Source of the DNA: Desulfobacterales bacterium
GTDB taxonomy: Bacteria; Desulfobacterota; DSM-4660; Desulfatiglandales; JALVZP01
Length of the DNA: 21,330 nt
Direction: 5' to 3'
Assembly: GCA_027064285.1 (NCBI GenBank)
Contig: JAMOPX010000028.1
Location: 1-21,330, forward strand
Shown piece after piece: positions 1 through 8,000 of the stretch (position 1 is its first letter; each line of letters starts with the position of its first letter). The notes under the pieces were generated by a model, which was not told where the DNA came from, did no database searches, and saw only the letters and a list, made by a program, of their open reading frames with translations. The position numbers and the translations under genes are program-made.

Positions 1-285
1 TCAGAAATAGAAACAGTGCTTCAAAGCCATCCAGCAGTATTACTTGCGTGCGTGGTGGGGATTCCTGACAAAAATGTAGGAGAAAAGATAAAGGCATTTG
101 TGGTCTTGAGAAATGATGTAAAAGGAGTAAATGCTTATGAGCTTATCAGGTGGTGTAAAGAAAGACTTACATACTATAAGGTTCCACATATCATAGAGTT
201 CAGAGATATGCTTCCAAAGTCAAAAGTAGGGAAGATATTGAGGAGAGAACTAAGAGAATGGGAAAGAAAAGTTCACAGAAATTGA
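1..285 (+). CDS. Acyl-CoA synthetase / AMP-forming CoA ligase, C-terminal fragment
   Basis: Only the last 94 codons are present. The frame is open to the left edge of the window, so the true start lies outside and the GTG at nt 16 is internal. Seen: a block reading HPAVLLACVVGIPD, then GEKIKAFVVL, then PKSKVGKILRRELR near the end. The last is the A10 motif of the ANL adenylating superfamily; its Gly-Lys lysine (visible residue 78, nt 232-234) is the one that drives adenylation of the carboxylate. Enzymes with this tail activate acetate, fatty or aromatic acids to acyl-CoA through an acyl-AMP intermediate in the cytoplasm. The substrate pocket lies in the missing N-terminal domain, so specificity cannot be read. 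The cbiQ gene begins 90 nt downstream on the same strand, so co-transcription is possible but the gap is wide for coupling. Confidence 0.9.
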   Translation, partial: SEIETVLQSHPAVLLACVVGIPDKNVGEKIKAFVVLRNDVKGVNAYELIRWCKERLTYYKVPHIIEFRDMLPKSKVGKILRRELREWERKVHRN

Positions 286-322
286 CAAAACATGTAGAAC
301 AACATATGTTATAGCTACTAAT

Positions 323-351
323 GCCATGAAGGCAAATCCAGCCATGAAGGC
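323..351 (+). repeat. Short direct repeat in the ligase-cbiQ gap
   Basis: The 11-mer GCCATGAAGGC occurs at 323-333 and again at 341-351, an 18-nt period. Each copy contains an ATG followed by a purine-rich AAGG. It lies in the 90-nt leader of cbiQ. A perfect 10-bp palindrome, AACATATGTT, sits just before it at 301-310. I do not recognise a known riboswitch or operator here. The repeat may be a transcription-factor site or chance. Confidence 0.3.
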
Positions 352-375
352 TAAGATGTATGCGGTTGTGCAAAG

Positions 376-1134
376 GTGTTGGATAGTGTATTTCAAGAAG
401 GCAATTCTTTTATACACAAAGCTGATCCAAGGATTAAGCTCATCTCAGGTCTAATAATTGCCTTTTCAGTAGCTTTATTAAAAAGCATTCAGGCCTCTGC
501 ATTAGGATTTTTTTTAGCTTTTTTATTTATCTTGGTGTTTTCTCTTCCACTAGGGAACGTAGCTAAAACCCTTTTATTCGCAAACATATTTATAGCTTTT
601 TTATGGTTATTTTTGCCTTTTTCTTTGGAGGGAAAAACCCTGTTTCATGTATGGAGGCTTAAGCTCACGATTGAAGGAATAAGATTTGCTTTTTTGATTA
701 CCTTAAAGTGCAATGCAATACTGATGATAATAATAACTTTTATAGCCACCATACCAATGCCTACGGTCGGATATGCGCTTAGTAGTTTGGGATTTTCAGA
801 AAGGCTTACTCTTATACTCCTTATGAGCTACAGATATATAGATGTGATATTTGAGGAATACAAAAGATTAGCTCAGTCTTTAAAGGTAAGATGTTTTAAA
901 CCAGGCACAAATCTGCACACTTACAGAACCTATGCATATCTCATCGCTATGGTTTTTGCAAGGAGTTATGAAAGAGGGATAAGAGTGTATCAGGCTATGC
1001 TCCTTAGAGGATTTAACGGTAAATTCTATAGTCTGAGAAGGTTTAAGCTAAAAAATTCAGATATACTATTGTTCATTGGAATATTGCTCTCTGGTGCTTG
1101 CTTAATAATGCTGGATAGAGGAATGTTTATATGA
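376..1134 (+). CDS. cbiQ: Cobalt/nickel ECF transporter transmembrane protein CbiQ
   Basis: This is the T component (EcfT/CbiQ family, 252 aa; usual length about 225-265) of an energy-coupling-factor importer for Co2+ or Ni2+. It sits in the inner membrane and couples ATP hydrolysis by CbiO to the substrate-binding protein. Seen: the family N-terminus with NSFIHKADPRIKL at residues 10-22, hydrophobic segments near 22-38, 42-60, 66-82, 103-126 and 228-246, and a cytoplasmic block of residues 155-215. That block ends in RSYERGIRVYQAMLLRGF, matching the coupling-helix region that docks into the ATPase. The start is uncertain: GTG at 376 or TTG at 379. An in-frame stop at 352-354 rules out anything much further upstream, and no good Shine-Dalgarno is visible. 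It overlaps cbiO by 4 nt (ATGA). CbiM and CbiN are absent from the window. Confidence 0.9.
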   Translation: MLDSVFQEGNSFIHKADPRIKLISGLIIAFSVALLKSIQASALGFFLAFLFILVFSLPLGNVAKTLLFANIFIAFLWLFLPFSLEGKTLFHVWRLKLTIEGIRFAFLITLKCNAILMIIITFIATIPMPTVGYALSSLGFSERLTLILLMSYRYIDVIFEEYKRLAQSLKVRCFKPGTNLHTYRTYAYLIAMVFARSYERGIRVYQAMLLRGFNGKFYSLRRFKLKNSDILLFIGILLSGACLIMLDRGMFI

Positions 1135-1853
1135 AAAGCATCTTATCACTGCAATCCATCTCATTCTCATACAATGGTGCCACCAAACCCATACTTGAAG
1201 ATGTGAACTTTGAATTAAAAGAAGGAGAAAAAATAGGGCTTGTAGGGCCAAATGGATGCGGTAAAACCACATTTCTGCACATATGCGTGGGTTTGCTGAA
1301 GCCAGTCAGTGGAAAACTTCTCTCTTATGGAAGACCAGTAGTTTCTGAAAAAGACTTGCTGGAGCTGAGGAAGAATGTAGGATTTGTGTTTCAAAATCCA
1401 GATGATCAACTATTTTCACCAACAGTGCTGGAAGATGTAGCATTTGGCCCATTGAATCTTGGACTAAATAGAGACCAGGCAGAGAAGCAGGCAAAAGAGG
1501 CATTAGAACTGGTAGGGCTAAAAGGCTTTGAAGACAGGATTACTCATAAACTCTCAGGCGGAGAAAAAAGACTCGTCTCTATCGCTACTATTCTTGCCAT
1601 GAAGCCAAAAGCAATGCTTTTGGATGAGCCTAGCACAGGTCTTGATCCAGAAACTAGGCAGAGGATAATAGAGCTACTAAACAGGCTAAATATTGCACTT
1701 GTCATAGTATCTCATGATTGGGATTTTGTGGCAAAAATAGCTTCTCATTTTTTTACCATAGAAAATCAAAGACTTATAAAAATAGAAAAAGCTGTGCTTC
1801 ATCAGCATATGCATTACCATCCTGCAGGTAATATACCCCATGAGCACCTATGA
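1131..1853 (+). CDS. cbiO: Cobalt/nickel ECF transporter ATPase CbiO with a His-rich tail
   Basis: ABC ATPase of 240 aa that powers the Co/Ni importer together with CbiQ. All nucleotide-binding motifs are intact: Walker A GPNGCGKT (39-46), Q-loop in FQNPDDQLFSPTV with Q88, signature LSGGE (141-145), Walker B AMLLDEP (161-167), D-loop STGLDP, and switch His195 in SHD. The Q-loop wording is typical of ECF ATPases. The last 17 residues are unusual, with histidines at 224, 226, 228, 230, 237 and 239, a plausible metal-binding tail consistent with a Ni or Co substrate. It starts inside the cbiQ stop (ATGA, 1131-1134), with a GAGGA-like ribosome site about a dozen bases upstream, so the two proteins are translationally coupled. 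Its stop codon directly abuts the stop of convergent holB. Confidence 0.92.
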   Translation: MKSILSLQSISFSYNGATKPILEDVNFELKEGEKIGLVGPNGCGKTTFLHICVGLLKPVSGKLLSYGRPVVSEKDLLELRKNVGFVFQNPDDQLFSPTVLEDVAFGPLNLGLNRDQAEKQAKEALELVGLKGFEDRITHKLSGGEKRLVSIATILAMKPKAMLLDEPSTGLDPETRQRIIELLNRLNIALVIVSHDWDFVAKIASHFFTIENQRLIKIEKAVLHQHMHYHPAGNIPHEHL

Positions 1854-2861
1854 TTACTGGGAAATAGTCCGCAGATGATATAACTCCATCATCACCTTTC
1901 TCATTACAAGAGACACATTTCTATTTTTAGAAATAGCCTGCTCAGCACTGTGTATATGATTCATAACAACTACAAGCTCATCCAAGATATATCTATTTGC
2001 CAGCTTTTCTACCATATGCGAAAGGTCCCTGTTTATCAGAAGCTCCTTATCTTCTGTTTCCTTCATCACTATCAAATCTCTTATCCAGCCTCGCCATACT
2101 ATCAATATATCAAGCAATTCGTCTTTATTTTTCAAAATCTCTTCTAAAAGTGACAAAAGCTCTTTTTTGCTAAAAGTAGGAAGTTTTATAAAAAGTGTTA
2201 TCCAATCTTCTCTTTTTTTCAAAAAGTCCTTTTCCATAAGCTCCAATGCCTTACTTAGGCTTCCCTCACATATCCTGGATATTACCTCTGCTATATCCCT
2301 ATCCAATCCTTTATTTTTAACCAACCAATCTGCTATCTTTTCTGCTGGTATAGGATAAAACCTTATAATCTGGCATCTGGAAACAATGGTAGGAAGTAGA
2401 TTTAATGGTTCTACAACATTTAATATAAATATGTTTTTTGGAGGCGGTTCCTCTAAAATTCTTAAAAAGGCATTGGACGCCTCTTCAGTCATTTCCTCTG
2501 CATGGTCAATAACAATAACCCTGAATTTGGATATAGGAGCAAAGCCAAGTTTTGCATAAATGTTTCTTATATGATCTATTGAGATCTTTGAAGGCCTATA
2601 TTTGTCCTTTTTAGGCGCTATGATATTGAAATCAGGAAAATTTCCATCTATGATCTGCTTGCATGTTCTGCATGAACCACATCCTCCATCAGACAGAGGA
2701 GCTGAACAGTTTAACAGCATTGCCAAAGCCTTTGCCAAACTCTTTTTGCCAGTGCCTGCTGTGCCAGAAAAGATGAATGCATGTGGAAGTCTGCCTATAC
2801 TCGCAGCCCTTAGCAAGATACGCTTGGCATATTCTTGGCCAACAATGTCTGAAAATTTCAT
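1854..2861 (-). CDS. holB: DNA polymerase III subunit delta' (HolB)
   Basis: Clamp-loader subunit of 335 aa, close to E. coli delta' (334 aa). It works with DnaX and HolA to load the sliding clamp at replication forks. Seen: the AAA+ opening FSDIVGQE (3-10), a P-loop-like GTAGTGKKS (33-41) in which Lys rather than Thr/Ser follows the key Lys (as is common in delta', unlike catalytic DnaX), a four-cysteine zinc module (C52, C61, C64, C67), a Walker B-like VIVIDHAEEM (115-124), LRILEEPP (133-140) and the arginine-finger motif SRC (161-163). The length and lack of a DnaX-type C-terminus favour HolB over DnaX. It runs convergent to cbiO, with zero bases between the two stops. Only a weak GAG-type ribosome site precedes the ATG. 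Confidence 0.9.
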   Translation of the reverse strand: MKFSDIVGQEYAKRILLRAASIGRLPHAFIFSGTAGTGKKSLAKALAMLLNCSAPLSDGGCGSCRTCKQIIDGNFPDFNIIAPKKDKYRPSKISIDHIRNIYAKLGFAPISKFRVIVIDHAEEMTEEASNAFLRILEEPPPKNIFILNVVEPLNLLPTIVSRCQIIRFYPIPAEKIADWLVKNKGLDRDIAEVISRICEGSLSKALELMEKDFLKKREDWITLFIKLPTFSKKELLSLLEEILKNKDELLDILIVWRGWIRDLIVMKETEDKELLINRDLSHMVEKLANRYILDELVVVMNHIHSAEQAISKNRNVSLVMRKVMMELYHLRTISQ

Positions 2862-3330
2862 ATTGATGAATATATCTCAGCCATACAAATAAATAAATAC
2901 AAAAAATATTTCCATGGCAGCGATACCAATACCGATTTAAAATCATCCTAACTGACCTTACGTAAAAGCAGTATAGGGGTAAGATCGGAAATAGAATAAA
3001 AAGTCAGCAGCTCTTATCAAGAAAATTGTGTCTAAACCAGCAATTCTCGGTGAAAAATAAATCACTTTTATTGCTTTTATTCTTTTAAAACAATTACTTA
3101 CTTTATTTTATAAAAAAATAATTGTATTTTTGTGGATTGCCTTGTAAATATTACCTTTATAAATTTCTTCTAGTTAATTGTAAATTATAAATGGATTGCT
3201 ATGTCCAAAATGGATGTAAGTGCATATTTTGACGTATACTTAGAGCAAATTTTCTTATAATTTTTATAGTTATCCGCATAATTGAGGATAACTATACTTG
3301 AAAACTTTAAAAGTGAACAGGAGGTTTATT
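2862..3330. other. AT-rich divergent intergenic region, holB / sat-cysC
   Basis: This 469-bp gap has no convincing gene. It separates divergent holB and sat-cysC and so must hold both promoters. The stretch 3060-3190 is very AT-rich, with poly-A/T runs and a TTTTATAAAA palindrome. A good -10 candidate, TATAAT, lies at 3256-3261. The nearest strong -35-like hexamer, TTGACG (3229-3234), is 21 nt away, which is too long for a standard sigma-70 spacer, so the promoter call is tentative. Transcription from this -10 would start near or inside the hairpin element at 3265-3296. A CTTATCAAGA string at 3013-3022 recalls the start of a SAM-I riboswitch, but the rest of that core is absent. Confidence 0.6.
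3265..3296 (+). repeat. Hairpin repeat element, copy 1 (sat-cysC leader)
   Basis: Perfect 11-bp inverted repeat: TATAGTTATCC at 3265-3275 and GGATAACTATA at 3286-3296, with a 10-nt centre (GCATAATTGA). The same 32-bp sequence recurs on the minus strand at 15985-16016 with two differences (30 of 32 identical). Here it lies 22 nt before the AGGAGG of sat-cysC and 4 nt after a TATAAT box. It contains TTATCCGCA (3270-3278), one base off the DnaA-box consensus TTATCCACA. It could be an operator, a 5'-UTR hairpin or a dispersed palindromic repeat. No T-run follows, so it is not a standard terminator. Confidence 0.85.
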
Positions 3331-5037
3331 ATGAGTACAATTTTGCCTTACGGTGGAAAGCTAACAAATCTCTTAGTAAATGAACAAAGGGCAAAGGAGA
3401 TCAAAAAAATGGCTACTGACTTGCCAGATCTTGTTTTGAATGAAAGGCAATTATGTGATCTTGAACTTCTTGCATCAGGTGGCTTTTCGCCTCTCCACTC
3501 CTTTATGAACAGAGATGACTATGAATCTGTATTGAATAATATGAGACTTAAGGACGGAACACTGTGGCCCCTGCCTATATGTTTAGACATATCTGAAAAA
3601 GATCTAAAGAAAATAAAACCTGGAAAATCCATAGGACTAAGGGATGAGGAAGGATTTCTTCTTGCAGTAATGCAAATAGAAGATCTATGGCCAATAGACA
3701 AAGAAAAAGAGGCGCTTCAAGTGTTTGGGACTTTGGATAAACAGCATCCAGGAGTGGAATATGTATTAGAAAAAGCAGGAGATTATTACATCACAGGAAG
3801 ATTAGAGGTTATAAGCCTTCCTCTTCATTTTGACTTTAAACAGCTCAGACTTACACCTCAGGAAGTAAGAAACAACACTAAGAGGCTTGGCTGGAAAAGA
3901 ATCGTTGGATTCCAAACAGAAAATCCCATTCATAAAGCCCAGTATGAAATGACCATTAAGGCAATGCATCAAACAAAGGCAAATCTTCTGCTTTTACCTA
4001 TTGCTGGAATTGCAAAGCCCGGCGACTTCGATCATTACACAAGAGTTAGATGCTATAAAAAGATTTCCCATTATTATCCTCTAAACTCTTTCATGATAAA
4101 TCTGCTTCCTTTAGCAATGAGAATGGCGGGGCCGAGAGAAGCGATTTTACATGCAATAATAGCCAGAAATTACGGCTGCACCCATTTTATAGTTGGGCAT
4201 AGCCATGCAAGTCCTGGATATGATAGTAAAGGAAATCTTTTTTATGAACCAGACAAAGCCCGAAAAGTGGCGAATAATTATGAAGGAGAACTGGGTATTT
4301 CTATTATCCAGTTTGAAGAAATGGTTTATCTACCAGAAGAAGCGGAATACAAGCCAAAAAATGAAGTGCCAAAGGGTGTAAAGGTCTTGTCTATGTCTGG
4401 ATCAGAGATAAGACAGAGAATAAAAAAAGGGAAAAAGGTTCCTGAATGGGCTACATTTCCAGAGGTAATAGAAGAGCTACAGAGAAGCTTTCCCCCTCCT
4501 AAGAAACAAGGCTTCACCATCTTTATGACAGGACTGTCCGGAGCTGGAAAATCTACTATTGCAAAGGTCTTATATGCAAGATTCATGGAATCAGGTGAAA
4601 GACCAGTAACACTTTTGGATGGGGATATTGTAAGACGACATCTTTCAAATGAACTGGGTTTTTCAAAAGAACACAGGGATATAAACATCAGAAGAATAGG
4701 CTTTGTAGCCAGTGAAATAACCAAAAACAGAGGAATCGCCATATGTGCACCAATTGCTCCTTATGCCTCTACAAGGGCAGAGGTGAGAAAGATGATCGAA
4801 CAATATGGAGGTTTTATAGAGGTATATGTGGCAACTCCCTTAGAGGTGTGTGAAAAAAGAGATAGAAAAGGAATGTATGCAAAAGCAAAGGCAGGGATTA
4901 TTAAAGGATTTACAGGTATAGATGATCCTTATGAACCACCTGAGTCTCCTGAGGTAAAGATAGACACTACTAATCTTACCCCTGAAGAGGCAGCTCAGGA
5001 GATTATCCTTTTCCTTGAAAAGGAAGGATATGTATAA
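3331..5037 (+). CDS. Fused ATP sulfurylase-like / APS kinase protein
   Basis: 568 aa from the ATG at 3331, chosen because AGGAGG sits at 3319-3324 with a 6-nt spacer. An in-frame TTG at 3298 would add 11 residues but overlaps the hairpin leader. Architecture matches the Aquifex-type bifunctional enzyme. Residues about 1-385 are PUA-like plus ATP sulfurylase (sulfate + ATP to APS); about 393-568 are APS kinase (APS + ATP to PAPS). The kinase half looks intact: P-loop GLSGAGKST (401-409), DGD (430-432), ENIRR-like INIRR, and KGFTGIDDPYEPP. The sulfurylase half keeps its scaffold (GGFSPL, HPGV, KPGDFDHYTRVR, LPLAMRMAGPRE, SGSEIR). Its catalytic motifs are altered: QTENP instead of QTRNP (E197), HKAQ instead of HxxH (Q204), and GHSHA instead of GRDHA (289-293). 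It may be only an APS kinase, or the Sat domain may have changed function. It is the first gene of the plus-strand block. Confidence 0.88.
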   Translation: MSTILPYGGKLTNLLVNEQRAKEIKKMATDLPDLVLNERQLCDLELLASGGFSPLHSFMNRDDYESVLNNMRLKDGTLWPLPICLDISEKDLKKIKPGKSIGLRDEEGFLLAVMQIEDLWPIDKEKEALQVFGTLDKQHPGVEYVLEKAGDYYITGRLEVISLPLHFDFKQLRLTPQEVRNNTKRLGWKRIVGFQTENPIHKAQYEMTIKAMHQTKANLLLLPIAGIAKPGDFDHYTRVRCYKKISHYYPLNSFMINLLPLAMRMAGPREAILHAIIARNYGCTHFIVGHSHASPGYDSKGNLFYEPDKARKVANNYEGELGISIIQFEEMVYLPEEAEYKPKNEVPKGVKVLSMSGSEIRQRIKKGKKVPEWATFPEVIEELQRSFPPPKKQGFTIFMTGLSGAGKSTIAKVLYARFMESGERPVTLLDGDIVRRHLSNELGFSKEHRDINIRRIGFVASEITKNRGIAICAPIAPYASTRAEVRKMIEQYGGFIEVYVATPLEVCEKRDRKGMYAKAKAGIIKGFTGIDDPYEPPESPEVKIDTTNLTPEEAAQEIILFLEKEGYV

Positions 5038-5051
5038 AAGAGGAGGTAGGC

Positions 5052-8000
5052 ATGCAGGATTTATCAGAAAAAATAAAAGAGGAAAGAGATATTTTTAAAG
5101 ATGCATTAGAAAAAGGAGCTTGCGGAGTTGCCATACTGAATAAAGACAAAAAAATAATATACTTAAATCCTGTTATACTGAACATGTGGGGTTATGATAT
5201 TGAAGAAAGGGAAAAATTAAAAGATTTCAGGATATTTTCTTCTGATAAAGATTCTATTTCCCGGCTTATAGATGAGGTGCTTAAAAATCCTAAGGAACTA
5301 AGTCAAGAGCTTGTAGGAATAAAGAGAAATGGGGAAGAATTCTGGATAAGGGTGTCTTTAAGCCCTTTATTTCTGGATGATCAGCTGGGCTATATAATTC
5401 TATTTGCAGAAGACATTGCAGAAGAAAAAAGAAAACAAAAAGAGCTTGAAAGATATGTGGACCATCTTCTTACATTCAATGCAAAGCTCTCAAAAGATGG
5501 TAAGGTCCTTATGGTCAATAGAACAGCAATAGAAGCGGCAGGAGTAGACTGTTCTGATTTGATAGACAAATATTTTTGGGATACCTACTGGTGGTCATAT
5601 GACAAAAATGTCCAGGAAAGACTTAAAAAGATGATCCGCAGAGCTGCTCGGGGAGAGCAGATTTTTTACAGTGAAAAAGTAAGGGTAAAGGATGGATTTA
5701 TCTTTATTCAATTTAGCCTTAGACCAGTGATAAATAAGAAGGGAGAAGTAGAGTACTTAGTTGCAGAAGGCCAAAATATTACAAAATTAAAAGAGATCCA
5801 AGATGAACTTCAAAAGACCTATGATCTTATAAATGCCATGCAAAGTCTTGCCAGCATGTTGGATAAACATGGCAGGATAGAATTTGTCAACAATGTGGCA
5901 TTCAGAATGGGATTCCATGCAGATGAGATAATAGGAAAATACTTTTGGGAGGTAGATTGGATAAGTAAAGATGATAAAGATAAAGTAAAGGACGCTATAG
6001 AAAAGGCTTCAAAAGGTAAAGCCATAAGGATAGAGGTAGAAGCATTTTCTAAAAAGAAAAAACCCTTTCCAGCTATCTTAGTTTTTACACCTGTAAAGGA
6101 TAAAAGGTCTGATGTAAGAGGTATTATATGTGAAGGCATGTCTATAAAAGAGCTAAAAAAAAGAGAAGAAGAGTTAGCAAAATATCTTCATCTTTTAAAT
6201 TCCATGAGTAATTTTGCAGGGATATTTGATTTGGAAGGCAGGCTCATTTTTATAAATGATGTGACCTTAGGAATCACAGGTTTTTCAAAAGACGAAGTTA
6301 TAGGAATTCCTGTATGGGAATTAGGCTGGTTTGCACCTGATGAAGAAAGTAGAGCAATTATAAAAGATGCTGCTTATCTTGCTTTGCAAGGTAAGTGGCT
6401 TCAATTTGAGGTAACTGCTTATACAAAAGATAATAATCCATTTCCTGTTTTAACAAATACCGCCCCCCTTTTAAATCCTAATAAAGAAATAATAGGAGGC
6501 GTTTTAGAAGGAAAACCCATCTCTGACATAAAAGAACTGCAAGAAGACCTGAAAAGAGAGATGGCAAAATTTAAAGGCATGATAGCAGGTATGGAAGAAG
6601 GAATTGTCTTTGCTGATAAAAGCCACAAAATTACAGAGATAAATGAGTTTATGCTCAAGGTACTAAATAAAAAAGGAGTGGAAGTTATAGGAAAACATTT
6701 AGAAGAGCTTCATCCCCCTAACATCTATGACAATATAAGAGAGATACTGTTTAAGTTCAGGACAAAACCTGAATCCTCTCCCATAATAATAAACAGGAAA
6801 ATCCATGATAAACATGTTATAATAAGAATCCAGCCCATATATAGAGAAGGCAAATATGAAGGTGTGGTAAAGAATGTGGTGGATGTAACAGAGCTGGTAG
6901 TGGCAAGGGAAAAGGCAGAGGAGGCAAGTCAAGCAAAAAGTAATTTTCTTGCCAGTATGAGTCATGAGATACGAACTCCCATGAATGCTATCATAGGAGC
7001 AGCTGAATTGTTGGAACAAACCCAACTCACATTTGAACAAAGAGACTACGTAAATATGTTAAAGCTCTCAGCTCAAAACCTACTGGATATAATAAATGAT
7101 ATACTTGATCTCTCAAAAATAGAGGCAGGAAAAATAGAGCTGGAAAAGACTGAATTTAATCTACCAGAACTTGTGGAAAACACATGTATCTCTCTGTCAG
7201 CCAAAGCTCATGAAAAAGGGATTGAGCTGTTTTGCAGGATTTCACCTGAAGTGCCGGAGATCGTAATTGGAGACCCTATAAGACTTAAACAAGTTCTGGT
7301 AAATCTAATCGGAAATGCTATAAAGTTTACAGAAAATGGTCATATCATAGTTGAAGTAAAAAAATTGGATGAAAAGGACAAAAAGGTCCTTCTCCATTTT
7401 AGCATTTCAGACACAGGAATAGGCATTCCAGAAGATAAGATTGATAAGATATTTGAAAATTTTACACAAGCAGACTCCTCTACCACCAGGAAATATGGAG
7501 GAACAGGATTAGGCCTAAGTATATGCAAACACATTGTAGAGATGATGGGTGGAAAGATATGGGTAGAAAGCAAGTTGGGAGTTGGTAGCACCTTTTATTT
7601 CACAGTCTATCTGGACAAAGTATGGGAAAAAAAAGTATGGGAAAAAGAAGAGGTAGAGAAAAAATCTTTAAAATTAAAAGGCTTGAGAGCTTTGATAGTA
7701 GATGATAATTCCACAAATCGGTTTATACTCTATGAGATCTTAGAATCTTGGGAAATAGAGTCAGACAGTTCAGGTGATTCTTTTGAGGCATTAAGAAAAA
7801 TACATGAATCCATAGAAAGGAAAAAATTATATGATATATTGCTTTTGGATGTTGAAATGCCGGAGATAAACGGGATCGAACTTGCGCAGAGGATAAGAGA
7901 GATTGAAGAATACAAAAAAGTGCCTATTATTATGTTAAGTTCTTCAACAAACAGGGAGCTTAGAAAAAAAGCAGAAGAAATAGGAATATCCCACTATTTA

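Noticed and set aside
326..454. Small plus-strand ORF of 42 codons starting at ATG 326, overlapping the start of cbiQ.
   Set aside because: It overlaps the clearly conserved CbiQ N-terminus in another frame, has no family resemblance, and its start lies in a short direct repeat.
1854..2861. DnaX (tau/gamma) instead of HolB.
   Set aside because: The P-loop reads GKKS rather than GKTS, the protein ends at 335 aa, and there is no DnaX domain III-V extension.
3011..3050. Possible SAM-I riboswitch upstream of sat-cysC, from CTTATCAAGA at 3013-3022 and AAACCAGCAA a little later.
   Set aside because: The GAGGGA/GGCCC core and the GGTGCTAA block of SAM-I are missing, the two fragments are too close together, and the site is about 310 nt from the start codon. 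Best treated as chance similarity unless a covariance search says otherwise.
3229..3261. TTGACG / TATAAT as a standard sigma-70 promoter for sat-cysC.
   Set aside because: The spacer is 21 nt, outside the usual 16-18. TATAAT may still act as a -10 with a poor -35, so it is mentioned only in the intergenic entry.
3265..3296. The hairpin element as an intrinsic terminator.
   Set aside because: Neither copy is followed by a T-run in the transcribed direction, the stems are AT-rich, and both copies lie just before a start codon.
3298..3330. TTG at 3298 as the sat-cysC start.
   Set aside because: It has no Shine-Dalgarno and follows the hairpin directly, while the ATG at 3331 has AGGAGG at ideal spacing and gives a family-like N-terminus.
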